Notes under the pieces: model-generated
What the model was told of the DNA's origin: nothing
What the model saw: the letters and a program-made list of their open reading frames with translations, nothing else
Database searches by the model: none
Shown here: positions 6,287-15,274 of the stretch, piece by piece
Numbering within the stretch: the stretch's first letter is position 1
Layout of the letters: every line of letters begins with the position of its first letter
Position numbers and translations under genes: made by a program
NCBI RefSeq assembly: GCF_900167415.1
Contig: NZ_FUWU01000035.1
Span: 1-34,428, forward strand
From: Fibrobacter intestinalis
GTDB taxonomy: Bacteria > Fibrobacterota > Fibrobacteria > Fibrobacterales > Fibrobacteraceae
Reading direction: 5' to 3'
Length of the DNA stretch: 34,428 bases

Positions 6287-6723
6287 TCATTCCCCAAGCA
6301 CCACCGCATCCATCGTCTGCGCCATCTTGGTGATGTCGGCTTCGTGCATCAGGCGGTAATCGGAGAGGATTCGTTCCAAAGGATACTTGTCTAAAATTTC
6401 AGCAAACTTTTTTGCGGAGTGCCACTGGTAATAGGCAAGGACATGACCGCACCAGTATTCCGCTTGCGGGTAGAACGGTTCGTAAACAGATTCCAACAAT
6501 TTCTTCTCGTATTGCGGGAATGCGAGAATTGCCAATTCGTAACCGGATTTGCCGCACAGAAAATTCGGGTTGGCGTATTCAATTTGCGTCGGAATTCAGA
6601 AGCGAGAAAAACTTTTTGCACTTCATCTACAGACAAATTCAAATTGTAGAGCACCGCCTGAAAAAAGAATCCGAGATTCTTCTGGGCATCGCTCAGGTAC
6701 ATTTCACTATAGGCGGATTTCAT
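6287..6723 (-). pseudogene. DUF3990-companion gene with one frameshift
   Basis: ATG 6723 opens a frame encoding MKSAYSEMYLSDAQKNLGFF and FQAVLYNLNLSVDEVQKVFLASEF, then meaningless sequence. Dropping to another frame at about 6590 continues as TQIEYANPNFLCGKSGYELA, ILAFPQYEKKLLESVY and on to a natural end (ITKMAQTMDAVVLGE). A single lost base there restores a protein of about 145 residues. The family, small proteins with 'SGYELA' found next to DUF3990 genes, has no known function. Its start overlaps the end of the DUF3990 pseudogene, typical of a co-translated pair. Confidence 0.65.
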
Positions 6724-7207
6724 CGAGCAACCTCGGATTTCGAACGATATCGATGAAGTAAACGCCTTCGCTCGGACGGACTTTCCGCAGGCCTTCCAAG
6801 TAATTTCTTCGGGCGGCGCCATCTCGCTCGCGAAGGAGAAATACGAATCATTGGCGCGATAGCCCTCTATAACGTCATAATCCAGATAAGGCACTTGAAA
6901 TTTTTCCGTCAGGAACTCCAGATTTGTTCAGCCAAGGGGCGACTTGGGCGCAAAAAACCTGTTCTGCATCAAGATGGTGAGCCAGTGGAGAATGCTAAAG
7001 CATTCCGCCGACAAATCGAGCACCTTCAATTTTCGCAAATCCAATTCATAGGCGTTGGCAAAACCGTCTGTATTTTTTTGACAGGCCCATTCCATTGCCA
7101 GCTCCCGCTTCTGTGCAATAGAAACCCCATCCAAAGTCGTTGTGCCGGTTTTCAAATTTCAAAACGGGATGTTCGATTCACTTTTCTGAACCGTGATAAA
7201 CAAGCAT
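6707..7207 (-). pseudogene. DUF3990 (ADP-ribosyltransferase-like) gene, multiply broken
   Basis: From ATG 7207 the pieces of a DUF3990 protein can be followed across frames: VYHGSEK, then (frameshift) IEHPVLKFENRHNDFGWGFY and CTEAG, then (frameshift) ELAMEWACQKNTDGFANAYE, SILHWLTILMQNRFFAPKSPLG, an in-frame TGA at about 6926, and further in the same frame LTEKFQVPYLDYDVIEGYRA followed by NDSYFSF. Another shift gives LEGLRKVRPSEGVYFIDIVR and a stop at 6707. The 'YHGS' and 'DFGxGFYxT' motifs are diagnostic of DUF3990, whose fold resembles ADP-ribosylating toxins. At least three frameshifts and one nonsense codon make it a clear pseudogene. Confidence 0.75.
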
Positions 7208-7292
7208 GCCCTAAAGCTAAATTATTTGAAAATTTGTGTCAAATTTTTCACTACCAAACGAATATTCCATCCGATTGTTTTTTACATACAGA

Positions 7293-7322
7293 AAAACCCG
7301 GCTCGACCGAGCCGGGTTTTCC
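7293..7322 (-). terminator. Intrinsic terminator of the ribosomal protein operon
   Basis: CCCGGCTCG pairs perfectly with CGAGCCGGG around a two-base apical gap, flanked by A and T runs on either side. On the minus strand it is followed by TTTTT, about 20 bases after the rplQ stop. The symmetry means it could also act on plus-strand transcripts. Confidence 0.9.
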
Positions 7323-7339
7323 TTTAGAATCCAAGCGAA

Positions 7340-7819
7340 TTAGTTTTCCGCTTCCTTGGAAGCACCCTTGACCATGTCAACGGGCTTCGTTTCAGCTGCG
7401 GGAGCGTCCGTTTTTGGAGCTTCTTTCGCCTTGATTTCGTCTTCGACAAGCGAAACCAAAGCCATTTCAGCAGCATCACCGGGGCGGTTCGGACCGAGCT
7501 TCAGCACGCGAGTATAACCACCGTTGCGGTTCTTATAACGCGGGCCAATCACATTGAAAAGTCCTTGCAGGACCTTCGGGTCACGAACAATACGGGCGGC
7601 TTCGCGACGAGCGGAAAGATCGCCCTTCTTCGCATAAGTGACCAAGCGATCCACAACACTGCGGACAAGGCGAGCCTTGAGGAGAGTCGTGCGCACAGAG
7701 CGATTGATCTGTTCCTCTTCCAGGCCTTTGGCAAGGATGGATGTCGCGAGGCTACGGAGGATGGCGCGCTTATGCTGCGCATTCACACCGAGTTTCTTGT
7801 TTTTTACACCGTGTCTCAT
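7340..7819 (-). CDS. rplQ: 50S ribosomal protein L17
   Basis: The N-terminal 115 residues are standard L17 (MRHGVKNKKLGVNAQHKRAI; 'RNGGYTRVLKLGPNRPGDAAEMA'). At 159 residues it exceeds the usual length of about 127 because of a C-terminal tail of about 40 residues rich in Ala, Glu, Lys and Pro that is probably disordered. L17 sits near the exit tunnel of the large subunit. It is the last gene of the operon, directly after rpoA and before the terminator. Confidence 0.95.
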   Translation of the reverse strand: MRHGVKNKKLGVNAQHKRAILRSLATSILAKGLEEEQINRSVRTTLLKARLVRSVVDRLVTYAKKGDLSARREAARIVRDPKVLQGLFNVIGPRYKNRNGGYTRVLKLGPNRPGDAAEMALVSLVEDEIKAKEAPKTDAPAAETKPVDMVKGASKEAEN

Positions 7820-7824
7820 TTTTC

Positions 7825-8799
7825 TTAATCCTTCAAGTATTCATCGACGTTCATGCCAAAAGTAAGACCCATCGACGTCAATACCTCGTTAAGTTCAACC
7901 AAGGACTTCCGACCGAAGTTCTTGTATTTCAGCATATCCCCTTCCTTATTGCGGACAAGTTCTGCAATCGTATGGATGTTCGCCATACGGAGGCAGTTGC
8001 TGGAACGAACGGAAAGTTCAAGTTCGTCCACTCGCAAACGGAGGCGGCTGGCAATACGCTGACGTTCTTCATCCTGCACCGTTTCTTCCGGAGATTCGAG
8101 CTCTCCTTCAAAATTGATGAAGGCTTCCAAATGATCCACCAAAAGCTTTGCCGCATAAGCAAGAGCGTCTTCGGGGTCAATGGATCCGTCGGTCGTCACT
8201 TCCAGTTCCAGACGGTTGTAATCCGTTTTCTGTCCCACGCGGGTGTCGCTCACGTGCATCGCCACTTTCAAAACCGGGTTGAAGTTGGCGTCCATGGCGA
8301 TTTCACCGATAGGGGCGTCCGGATCCTTCAATTCGTCGGCAACCACATATCCGCGACCGGAAGAGACCTTGAGCTCCATGCTCAAAGAAGCGTTTCCAGA
8401 CAGCGTTGCGATATGAACGTCCGGGGTAAGGATCACCACGTTGGGATTCTCCTCGATGTTCGCAGCGGTGATTTCACCATCGCCCGACATATCCAAGCGA
8501 AGCGTTTCGTCATGATCGGAGAGCAGCTTTACACGAATGCTCTTCAAGTTCAGGATAATGTCCGTAACATCTTCCTTCACTCCCGGAATGGACGAAAATT
8601 CCTTTTCGACTCCGGCAATTTTTACGGAGACGATCGCAGCGCCTTGCAGCGAGGAAAGCAGCGTGCGGCGTAGAGCGTTACCGACAGTAATACCCCATCC
8701 GCGTTCCAGGGCTTCTACGACGAACTTCGCATAGCGCCCATTTTCACCGGTTTCCACTTTCTGGAAACTGCGCGGCATTTGGAGAGATTTCCACATCAT
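7825..8799 (-). CDS. rpoA: DNA-directed RNA polymerase subunit alpha
   Basis: The 324-residue product (E. coli 329) has the alpha N-terminal assembly domain ('GWGITVGNALRRTLLSSLQG' near residues 34-53) and the C-terminal DNA- and activator-binding domain ('NCLRMANIHTIAELVRNKEG', 'LKYKNFGRKSLVELNEVL'). The alpha dimer nucleates polymerase assembly. Two adjacent ATGs are possible starts; an AGGGG lies about nine bases upstream. It follows rpsK directly; rpsD, which usually separates them, is absent. Confidence 0.97.
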   Translation of the reverse strand: MMWKSLQMPRSFQKVETGENGRYAKFVVEALERGWGITVGNALRRTLLSSLQGAAIVSVKIAGVEKEFSSIPGVKEDVTDIILNLKSIRVKLLSDHDETLRLDMSGDGEITAANIEENPNVVILTPDVHIATLSGNASLSMELKVSSGRGYVVADELKDPDAPIGEIAMDANFNPVLKVAMHVSDTRVGQKTDYNRLELEVTTDGSIDPEDALAYAAKLLVDHLEAFINFEGELESPEETVQDEERQRIASRLRLRVDELELSVRSSNCLRMANIHTIAELVRNKEGDMLKYKNFGRKSLVELNEVLTSMGLTFGMNVDEYLKD

Positions 8800-8820
8800 T
8801 GGCGTTTTCCCCTGTTGATA

Positions 8821-9258
8821 TTAAACTTTTCTCTTCTTCTTGGGACGGCATCCGTTGTGCGGGACACCGGTCACATCACGAATCGTCAACACTTCGATAC
8901 CGACGTTCTTGATAGCACGGACAGCGGATTCACGTCCACCACCGGCACCTTTCACGCGGACATCGACCTTGCGAATGCCGAGGTCGTAGGCCTTGTGGGC
9001 GGCGGCTTCAGCAGCAAGCTGGGCGGCGAACGGAGTGCTCTTGCGGGAACCCTTGAATCCGGAATTTCCCGGAGAGCCCCAAGCGACAACGTTACCGTGC
9101 GCATCGGTGATCGACACAATCGTATTGTTGAAAGAAGCATTCACGCAGGCAATTCCCTGCACGTCAACACGCTTCTTACCTTTTTTAACCTTTTCCTCGG
9201 CGGGAGCAGCAGCTTCTGCAGCGGCCGGGGCGGTTTCTTTAACTTCTTCGTCTGCCAC
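8821..9258 (-). CDS. rpsK: 30S ribosomal protein S11
   Basis: Residues from about 30 on are typical S11 ('[20 protein letters not shown]', '[15 protein letters not shown]', and the conserved C-terminus '[17 protein letters not shown]'). The N-terminal 28 residues are an added low-complexity stretch of Ala, Glu, Pro and Lys, which brings the length to 145 against 129 in E. coli. S11 forms part of the platform and contacts the E-site mRNA region. It lies 11 bases after rpsM. Confidence 0.96.
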   Translation of the reverse strand: MADEEVKETAPAAAEAAAPAEEKVKKGKKRVDVQGIACVNASFNNTIVSITDAHGNVVAWGSPGNSGFKGSRKSTPFAAQLAAEAAAHKAYDLGIRKVDVRVKGAGGGRESAVRAIKNVGIEVLTIRDVTGVPHNGCRPKKKRKV

Positions 9259-9269
9259 GGATCGTCTCC

Positions 9270-9638
9270 TTACTTCTTCTTGTTAGCAACGGTCTTCTTC
9301 GGGCCCTTGCGAGTGCGAGCGTTCGTACGGGTGCGCTGACCACGGACCGGCAACTTCTTCATGTGGCGGCTTCCGCGATAGCATCCGATATCTTGAAGGC
9401 GTTTGATGTTCAACGTCGTTTCTGCGCGAAGCTGACCTTCCACAGAATATTCGTCTTCAAGAACGTGACGAATCTTACCTTGTTCTTCTTCAGTCAGATC
9501 GTCGCACTTCTTCGTCTGATCGATGCCCAATTGAGCGCAGATCTTACGAGAGGTGAAAAGCCCGACTCCGTAGATAGCCGTCAGACCGTACTCGACAGTC
9601 TTGTTTTTCGGCAAATCGACACCAGCAATACGTGCCAT
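9270..9638 (-). CDS. rpsM: 30S ribosomal protein S13
   Basis: The 122-residue product starts [20 protein letters not shown] and contains '[12 protein letters not shown]', the helix-hairpin-helix-like part, and the basic tail '[17 protein letters not shown]' that contacts P-site tRNA. It makes intersubunit bridges with L5. It lies nine bases after rpmJ. Confidence 0.97.
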   Translation of the reverse strand: MARIAGVDLPKNKTVEYGLTAIYGVGLFTSRKICAQLGIDQTKKCDDLTEEEQGKIRHVLEDEYSVEGQLRAETTLNIKRLQDIGCYRGSRHMKKLPVRGQRTRTNARTRKGPKKTVANKKK

Positions 9639-9646
9639 AAAATCTC

Positions 9647-9763
9647 CTAACCCTGTCTCTGCTTGTGACGGGGGTTCTTAGAACAGATGACGCGAAGAAT
9701 GCCCTTGCGACGGACAATCTTGCAGTTTTCACATCTTGGTTTGATGGAGGCTTTGATTTTCAT
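9647..9763 (-). CDS. rpmJ: 50S ribosomal protein L36, zinc-binding form
   Basis: A 38-residue frame encodes [20 protein letters not shown] followed by a run ending RHKQRQG. The Cys-x2-Cys, later Cys and His set is the zinc ribbon of the C+ form of L36. It binds 23S rRNA in the large subunit. The position between infA and rpsM is the normal one. Confidence 0.96.
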   Translation of the reverse strand: MKIKASIKPRCENCKIVRRKGILRVICSKNPRHKQRQG

Positions 9764-9783
9764 AGGTTAGACCTTTTTCCCTA

Positions 9784-10002
9784 TTACTTGTAACGGTAGG
9801 TGATTCTTCCGCGCGATAAATCGTACGGAGAGATTTCGACCAACACTTTGTCATCCGGCAAAATGCGGATAAAATGCCGGCGCATTTTCCCAGAAACATG
9901 AGCGAGAATTTCGTGACCATTTCCGAGGCCAACACGGAAGAATGCGTTGGGAAGAGCTTCCAGCACAACGCCTTCTACTTGAATGCCTTCTTCTTTAGCC
10001 AC
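9784..10002 (-). CDS. infA: Translation initiation factor IF-1
   Basis: The 72 residues (the same as E. coli) form a single OB-fold protein: [20 protein letters not shown], then '[20 protein letters not shown]' and the C-terminal '[12 protein letters not shown]'. IF-1 occupies the ribosomal A site during initiation. Its ATG overlaps the secY stop by one base, so the two are translationally coupled; adk and map, often found here, are absent. Confidence 0.97.
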   Translation of the reverse strand: MAKEEGIQVEGVVLEALPNAFFRVGLGNGHEILAHVSGKMRRHFIRILPDDKVLVEISPYDLSRGRITYRYK

Positions 10003-11366
10003 TAGGATGCCATCCTGCCGCGAATGCGGCCATGTTTGAGGAAACCAGCGTAGTTATTGGTATGGAGATGGGCTTCGAGTTGACGAAGCGTGTCCAGCGC
10101 CACACCGACCACGATCAAGACCGAGGTGCCGCCAATATAGAAAGACATATTCAAAGCGTCTTTCAAATGCAGCGGACCGACACTGATTACAGCCAGGAAA
10201 ATGGATCCCGGAAGTGAAATGCGGGTCAAAATATGGTCAATATACTCAGCGGTCTTTTTTCCCGGACGAATGCCCGGAATGAAACCGCCCGACTTCTTGA
10301 GATTATCGGCAATGTCCGTTGGGTTGTATTGGATAGCCGTATAGAAGTAAGTAAAAAAGATAATCAGCGCGGCGAAGATTACGCTATAGGTGATATGTCC
10401 AGGAACGAATGCACCCGCAAAGGACTGCATCCAGCTCACGTTGGGCATCCACGAAGCGATAATCGCGGGCACGAACATAATGGAGGAAGCGAAAATGACT
10501 GGTATCACGCCGGCTGTATTCACCTTGAAAGGCAAATAACTGGCCTGACCGCCAACCACCTGATTTCGTCCGACCACCCTGCGCGGGCTTTCCAGCGGAA
10601 TACGACGAGTGGCCTGCTCCACGAATACGATGAAACCGACGATAGCAACCACAATCGCCAAGATGAAAATCTCGATGGCGAGCGGCTGAATGCCTTCGGT
10701 AAACATTTCGATTTCGCGAAGGAATGCCCTCGGAAGTCCGCCGACAATACCGGCAAAGATTATCAGGGAGATTCCGTTACCAACACCCTTTGCCGTAATT
10801 CTCTCGCCGAGATACATGACAAAGATGGTTCCTGTGGTGAAGGTAAGCGTAGCAAGTAACCGGAATCCGACATTGCCAAGCCCGGACTGGAATCCGTCCG
10901 TAAGCACAGAAATGCCCGTACCGGTTGCGGTGGAAACTGTTAAGCTCGAAAGCCAGACGGCAACACCCCAGCCCTGAAGAGCGCCGAGGAGAACCGTAAA
11001 GTAGCGCGTGTACTGATTCAGCCTTGCACGCCCTTCCTGGCCTTCTTTTTGAAGCATCTTGATCGCCGGAATCACAGAACCCATCAGCTGGATGAGAATG
11101 CTTGCGCTGATATACGGCATAATGCCCAAGGCAAAAACCGTAGCCTTAGCGAAAGCACCGCCGGTAAAGGAGTCGTACAAACCGAACATATTGTTGCTGT
11201 TTCGGAAATACTCCGCCAAAACCGTAGCGTCCACACCAGGAATGGTGATGTGCGAACCGATGCGATAAACAATGAGAATACCCAAGGTAAAGAGAATTCT
11301 TTTCCTCAGGTCTTCCATTTTGAAGGCGTTGACGAACCCGTCAATAGCTTTCTTAAGAACTTCCAT
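10002..11366 (-). CDS. secY: Protein translocase subunit SecY
   Basis: The 454-residue membrane protein shows the SecY pattern of ten transmembrane segments: '[12 protein letters not shown]' near the start, the plug/TM2 region '[20 protein letters not shown]', '[19 protein letters not shown]', '[19 protein letters not shown]', and the cytoplasmic loop and tail with '[20 protein letters not shown]'. It forms the protein-conducting channel of the inner membrane with SecE and SecG. It starts two bases after rplO. Confidence 0.98.
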   Translation of the reverse strand: MEVLKKAIDGFVNAFKMEDLRKRILFTLGILIVYRIGSHITIPGVDATVLAEYFRNSNNMFGLYDSFTGGAFAKATVFALGIMPYISASILIQLMGSVIPAIKMLQKEGQEGRARLNQYTRYFTVLLGALQGWGVAVWLSSLTVSTATGTGISVLTDGFQSGLGNVGFRLLATLTFTTGTIFVMYLGERITAKGVGNGISLIIFAGIVGGLPRAFLREIEMFTEGIQPLAIEIFILAIVVAIVGFIVFVEQATRRIPLESPRRVVGRNQVVGGQASYLPFKVNTAGVIPVIFASSIMFVPAIIASWMPNVSWMQSFAGAFVPGHITYSVIFAALIIFFTYFYTAIQYNPTDIADNLKKSGGFIPGIRPGKKTAEYIDHILTRISLPGSIFLAVISVGPLHLKDALNMSFYIGGTSVLIVVGVALDTLRQLEAHLHTNNYAGFLKHGRIRGRMAS

Positions 11367-11368
11367 TA

Positions 11369-11812
11369 TTAGACGAGCTCTACTTTGCCGCCGGCAGCTT
11401 CAACAGCCGCTTTGGCCTTTTCGCTGATAGCGTTGACTTTGAGAGTGACAGCCTTCGAAATCGTGCCGTAGCCCAAAACCTTGATCGGCTTCTTCACGCT
11501 GCGGACAAGACCCTGGTCGAAAAGAACCTTGGCGTCAAATTCGACAACACCGGAATTTTCAATGGCCTTGAGATTCACAATCTGCGTATCCTTCGGGAAC
11601 TGCGACTTGAATCCGCGCTTCGGGATACGACGGTGAATCGGCATCTGGCCGCCTTCAAAAGCAGCCCGACCAGCCTTGGCGCTCTTACGAGCACCGGCAC
11701 CTTTCTGACCACGACCGCCAGTCGTGCCCCAACCGGAACCCGGACCGCGGCCAATGCGCTTGCGCCCCTTAGTCAGAGCACTCTTAGCAGGATTGATACT
11801 ATTGAGTTGCAT
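11369..11812 (-). CDS. rplO: 50S ribosomal protein L15
   Basis: The 147 residues include the Gly- and Arg-rich N-terminus 'KRIGRGPGSGWGTTGGRGQK' and the conserved C-terminal domain ending 'EAAGGKVELV'. L15 is a late-assembly large-subunit protein with an extended N-terminus buried in 23S rRNA. It starts two bases after rpmD. Confidence 0.97.
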   Translation of the reverse strand: MQLNSINPAKSALTKGRKRIGRGPGSGWGTTGGRGQKGAGARKSAKAGRAAFEGGQMPIHRRIPKRGFKSQFPKDTQIVNLKAIENSGVVEFDAKVLFDQGLVRSVKKPIKVLGYGTISKAVTLKVNAISEKAKAAVEAAGGKVELV

Positions 11813-11814
11813 GA

Positions 11815-11994
11815 TTAAATTTCCTCGACCTTGATCATGTGACGGACAGCATTGATGATGCCCTGAATAGCCGGAGTCAAAGTCATTTCATTAGAGGTTC
11901 CAATTCCATGAAGTCCCAAGGACGCAATATTGGCCCGGTGCTTCGGAAGAGAATGGATAAGCCCCTTGACTTGGGTAATTCTTACTTTTTTCAT
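11815..11994 (-). CDS. rpmD: 50S ribosomal protein L30
   Basis: The 59-residue frame encodes MKKVRITQVKGLIHSLPKHR then 'ANIASLGLHGIG' and 'TPAIQGIINAVRHMIKVEEI', matching L30 over its full usual length. The ATG lies eight bases after the rpsE stop, and the order rpsE-rpmD-rplO is standard. Confidence 0.95.
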   Translation of the reverse strand: MKKVRITQVKGLIHSLPKHRANIASLGLHGIGTSNEMTLTPAIQGIINAVRHMIKVEEI

Positions 11995-12002
11995 TTTAGA
12001 CC

Positions 12003-12485
12003 TCAGGCGTTCTGACCGCGCAAAGCCGCGTAGTCATTTTTGTTCTTCTGCGTCGTGAGACCTTCGATGCAGGCTTGCACCACAGTGCTCGGATTGGAAG
12101 AACCATAGATCTTGGTAAGAATGTTGTGGACACCGGCGAGTTCCAAAACAGCACGGGCTGCAGCGCCGGCAATAACGCCAGTACCGGGAGCGGCGGGGAT
12201 CAAGCGGATGCGGGTTGCGCCGTACTTGATTTCCACATCGTGCGGAATGGTTCCGTCTTGAACATTCACTTCGATAAGATTGCGTTGAGCAGCCTCGGTT
12301 CCCTTGCGGATAGCTTCGGAGACTTCCTTAGCCTTGCCGAGCCCCACACCAATTTTGCCTTTCTTGTTGCCAACGACAACGAGAGCACTGAAGGACATCC
12401 GACGGCCACCCTTCACAGTCTTGGCACAGCGATTGATGTGCACAACTCTGTCTTCAAATTCAGAAACTTGTGTTTCGCGTTCCAA
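12003..12485 (-). CDS. rpsE: 30S ribosomal protein S5
   Basis: The 160-residue product has the N-terminal double-stranded-RNA-binding-like domain ('FEDRVVHINRCAKTVKGGRR', 'VGLGKAKEVSEAIRKG') and the C-terminal domain ('IPAAPGTGVIAGAAARAVLE', 'GVHNILTKIYGSSNP'). A TTG start at 12485 is preferred: AAGAGG lies just upstream, the resulting N-terminus (MERETQVSEF) matches family length, and it leaves an 11-base gap to the end of rplR. A longer frame runs into rplR and is unlikely. S5 helps maintain decoding accuracy near the mRNA entry. Confidence 0.93.
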   Translation of the reverse strand: MERETQVSEFEDRVVHINRCAKTVKGGRRMSFSALVVVGNKKGKIGVGLGKAKEVSEAIRKGTEAAQRNLIEVNVQDGTIPHDVEIKYGATRIRLIPAAPGTGVIAGAAARAVLELAGVHNILTKIYGSSNPSTVVQACIEGLTTQKNKNDYAALRGQNA

Positions 12486-12495
12486 AGTGTACCTC

Positions 12496-12867
12496 TTAGA
12501 ATTGGAGTCCGCCTTCACGAGCTCCCTCAGCGAGAGCCTGAACGCGACCATGATAAATGAAACCACCGCGGTCGAAGACAACGGCAGAAATGCCCTTGGC
12601 CTTCGCAGCGTCGGCAATGAGATTTCCGAGTTTCTTGCTCTGTTCGGTCTTGGAAAGCTCACCGAACTTCGCCTGGAAGTCCTTGGACGAAGTCGTTACC
12701 TGAACCAAAGAGGTGTGAGAAACATCGTCGATGATCTGAGCGATCATATTAGACAGCGTACGACGAACAGCGAGACGCGGACGTTCGGGGGTACCGCTGA
12801 CGGTCTTGCGAACACGCGCATGACGCGCAATTCTGGACTCGAGTCTTTTCTTTGCAATAGCAGTCAT
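12496..12867 (-). CDS. rplR: 50S ribosomal protein L18
   Basis: The 123 residues include '[20 protein letters not shown]', '[16 protein letters not shown]' and the C-terminal '[20 protein letters not shown]', the typical 5S-rRNA-binding signature. With L5 it anchors 5S rRNA in the central protuberance. It lies nine bases after rplF. Confidence 0.97.
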   Translation of the reverse strand: MTAIAKKRLESRIARHARVRKTVSGTPERPRLAVRRTLSNMIAQIIDDVSHTSLVQVTTSSKDFQAKFGELSKTEQSKKLGNLIADAAKAKGISAVVFDRGGFIYHGRVQALAEGAREGGLQF

Positions 12868-12876
12868 AACGTTACC

Positions 12877-13416
12877 TTATTTACCTGTCTTCTTGCCCTG
12901 CTTACGGCGGATGATTTCACCAGCATACTTGACGCCCTTGCCCTTATACGGTTCAGGACGACGATACTTGCGAATTTCTGCGGCAGCTTGACCAACTTTC
13001 TGCTTGTCAATACCCTTGATGGAAATCTTCAGAGGATCGACAGCCTTCAATTCAATGCCTTCCGGAGCCTTGTAGATGACCGGGTGGGAGAATCCGAGGA
13101 CGAGGTTCAAGTCCTTGCCCTTCTGTTCCACACGATAACCGACACCGACAATTTCCAGGTTCTTTTCAAAACCTTTGGAAACGCCTTCGACCATGTTCGC
13201 CACCAAGGCACGGGTCGTGCCGTGAATCGAACGGGTGAACTTCAAATCGTCCGGACGTTCAAACGAAAGCTGGTTGCCATCCAATTTAATCTTGATGAGG
13301 TCGTGAACCTTGGTAAAAAGCTTGCCGAGCTTGCCTTCCACCTGAATGTTCTGACCATCCACTGCGACTTTCACGTCGGCAGGGATATGAATAATTGCTT
13401 TTCCGATACGAGACAT
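12877..13416 (-). CDS. rplF: 50S ribosomal protein L6
   Basis: The 179-residue product starts MSRIGKAIIHIPADVKVAVD and has the conserved L6 signature near its end ('RKYRRPEPYKGKGVKYAGE'). Its two related domains lie close to the factor-binding site of the large subunit. Length equals the family norm and it starts seven bases after rpsH. Confidence 0.97.
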   Translation of the reverse strand: MSRIGKAIIHIPADVKVAVDGQNIQVEGKLGKLFTKVHDLIKIKLDGNQLSFERPDDLKFTRSIHGTTRALVANMVEGVSKGFEKNLEIVGVGYRVEQKGKDLNLVLGFSHPVIYKAPEGIELKAVDPLKISIKGIDKQKVGQAAAEIRKYRRPEPYKGKGVKYAGEIIRRKQGKKTGK

Positions 13417-13423
13417 CTTTACC

Positions 13424-13816
13424 TCACCAGACCTTTGCGATGACTTCGCCGCCCACGTTTTCTTTGCGAGCTTCGTGGTCGGTCATCACACCTTTGGATG
13501 TGGAGATAATAGCATAGCCAAGTCCGTTACGAACGCGCGGGAGCTTCGCGACATCGCTGTAGATGCGGAGACCCGAGCGGCTGACGCGCTGGATGCCTTG
13601 GATAGCCGGAACGCCGTTTGTGTAGCGAAGGAGAATTTTGAGGATTCCCTGCTTGCCATCTTCAACGACGACGAACTTTTTAATAAAACCTTTTTCCTGC
13701 AGAACGCGGGCGATTTCGCGCTTCTCGTTGCTGGCAGGGATGTCCACCACAGGCGCCTTTGCCGAAACGGCATTGCGGATGCGGGTGAGCATATCGGCGA
13801 TTGTATCTGTTGCCAT
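13424..13816 (-). CDS. rpsH: 30S ribosomal protein S8
   Basis: The 130 residues, the same as E. coli, show 'DTIADMLTRIRNAVSAKAPV' and the C-terminal signature 'GLGYAIISTSKGVMTDHEAR'. S8 binds the central domain of 16S rRNA early in assembly. In E. coli S8 is the autoregulator of the spc operon by binding mRNA near rplE; no equivalent site was identified here. Confidence 0.97.
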   Translation of the reverse strand: MATDTIADMLTRIRNAVSAKAPVVDIPASNEKREIARVLQEKGFIKKFVVVEDGKQGILKILLRYTNGVPAIQGIQRVSRSGLRIYSDVAKLPRVRNGLGYAIISTSKGVMTDHEARKENVGGEVIAKVW

Positions 13817-13829
13817 TGTTTAATGCTCC

Positions 13830-14015
13830 TTACCAGGAAGATTTGGTGATGCCCGGGATTTCACCGGCGAGTGCCATTTCGCGGAAGCAAATACGGCACA
13901 GTCCAAAGCGACGCATATAAGCGTGCGGCCGACCGCACCGCTTGCAGCGATGATAACCGCGAACGGTGTATTTCGGGGTGCGTTTGCACTTTTCGATCAT
14001 TCTTCTGCTTGCCAT
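13830..14015 (-). CDS. rpsN: 30S ribosomal protein S14, zinc-binding form
   Basis: The 61-residue product is the short zinc-type S14: '[20 protein letters not shown]' and '[20 protein letters not shown]' supply two Cys-x2-Cys pairs. It binds the head of the small subunit. The long non-zinc form is not seen in this window. Confidence 0.97.
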   Translation of the reverse strand: MASRRMIEKCKRTPKYTVRGYHRCKRCGRPHAYMRRFGLCRICFREMALAGEIPGITKSSW

Positions 14016-14023
14016 GGTATACC

Positions 14024-14566
14024 TTACTTCCTGAAGGGGAGACCGAGACCTTCGAGCAGAGCACGTCCTTCTTCATCCGTTGCAGCGGAAGTGACGAAAG
14101 AAATGTCCATACCGAGAGTCTGCGTAATTTTGTCGATGTCGATTTCCACAAAAATCGATTGTTCCTTGATGCCGAGCGTATAGTTGCCGCAGCCGTCAAA
14201 ACCGCGACGCGGGAGACCTCGGAAGTCACGCACACGCGGCAAGGAAATGTTGATAAAACGATAGAGGAAATCCCACATATTTTCGCCGTGCAAAGTCACC
14301 TTGGCACCAATTCCAAGACCTTCGCGGAGCTTGAAGTTGGAAATCGCCTTGCGAGCTTTCGTGACAACCGGTTTCTGACCGGTAATCGCGGCGAGAGTGC
14401 TGAGGGCTTCGTCCAGAACCTTACGGTTAGAAGCGGCTTCGCCAACACCCATATTGATAACGATTTTCTGCAGACGCGGAATCTGCATCACGTTCTTGTA
14501 ACCGAATTTCTGCTTGAGAGCCGGAACTACGGTCTTTTCGTAAACATCTTTCTTCATAGTGCTCAT
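14024..14566 (-). CDS. rplE: 50S ribosomal protein L5
   Basis: The 180-residue product has '[20 protein letters not shown]', '[20 protein letters not shown]' and '[20 protein letters not shown]', all canonical for L5. It binds 5S rRNA and forms the intersubunit bridge to S13. Start at the first ATG is assumed; a second Met four codons later is possible. Confidence 0.97.
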   Translation of the reverse strand: MSTMKKDVYEKTVVPALKQKFGYKNVMQIPRLQKIVINMGVGEAASNRKVLDEALSTLAAITGQKPVVTKARKAISNFKLREGLGIGAKVTLHGENMWDFLYRFINISLPRVRDFRGLPRRGFDGCGNYTLGIKEQSIFVEIDIDKITQTLGMDISFVTSAATDEEGRALLEGLGLPFRK

Positions 14567-14576
14567 AGTTACGACC

Positions 14577-14882
14577 TCACAGAGCCTTTCCGGACTTGAC
14601 GCTTACGCGAACGCTCTTCTTACCGGCTTCACGAACGCGACGAGTACGAACAGGAGTGGAACCTTCGAGGAGCATCGCGTTGGAGATATCGATCGGAAGT
14701 TCCTTTTCGACGATACCGCCCGCCTGATTGGTACGGCTCGGCTTTTCATGACGCTTGTGAACGTTCACGCCGGCGACGATGATGCGGCCTTTTTTCGGAT
14801 CAACGCTTAACACAACACCGGTCTTGCCCTTGTGAGCACCGGAGATAACCTTGACGTTATCATTCTTTTTAATGTTAGACAT
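14577..14882 (-). CDS. rplX: 50S ribosomal protein L24
   Basis: The 101 residues contain the KOW motif at the start ('[20 protein letters not shown]') and '[20 protein letters not shown]'. L24 initiates large-subunit assembly and lies near the exit tunnel. The start codon overlaps the end of rplN by one base. Confidence 0.97.
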   Translation of the reverse strand: MSNIKKNDNVKVISGAHKGKTGVVLSVDPKKGRIIVAGVNVHKRHEKPSRTNQAGGIVEKELPIDISNAMLLEGSTPVRTRRVREAGKKSVRVSVKSGKAL

Positions 14883-15250
14883 TAGAGCACCTCGGGTGCG
14901 AGAGAGATGATCTTTGTGAAATTGTGCTCACGAAGTTCACGGGCAACAGGTCCAAAGATACGGGTTCCACGGGGTTCGCCATCTTTCGTTACGAGAACGA
15001 CAGCGTTGTCGGAAAAACGAATAAATGTTCCGTCCTTACGACCGATTTCTTTACGGGTGCGGACCACGACAGCATCTGCGACAGAGCCTTTCTTCACCTT
15101 GCTCTGGGGGATAGCGTCTTTGACAGCTACCTTGATGATATCCCCGATGCTTGCATAGCGCCGGTTAGATCCACCCAAAACTCGGATGCAGGCGACTTCT
15201 TTCGCGCCGCTGTTGTCGGCCACGACCAGTCTTGTTTCTTCTTGAATCAT
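14882..15250 (-). CDS. rplN: 50S ribosomal protein L14
   Basis: The 122-residue product begins [20 protein letters not shown] and has '[20 protein letters not shown]' and '[20 protein letters not shown]', the full L14 pattern. L14 sits at the subunit interface and contacts helix 44 of 16S rRNA. Confidence 0.98.
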   Translation of the reverse strand: MIQEETRLVVADNSGAKEVACIRVLGGSNRRYASIGDIIKVAVKDAIPQSKVKKGSVADAVVVRTRKEIGRKDGTFIRFSDNAVVLVTKDGEPRGTRIFGPVARELREHNFTKIISLAPEVL

Positions 15251-15274
15251 AGTTTTCGCCTTACTCCAGAAGGA

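Noticed and set aside
6045-6359. Plus-strand frame of 104 codons starting inside the inverted repeats
   Set aside because: It has no ribosome binding site, and its end runs antisense to the companion pseudogene.
12304-13443. Plus-strand frame of 379 codons opposite rpsE, rplR and rplF
   Set aside because: All three minus-strand genes are certain; the opposite frame shows no recognisable protein and no ribosome binding site.
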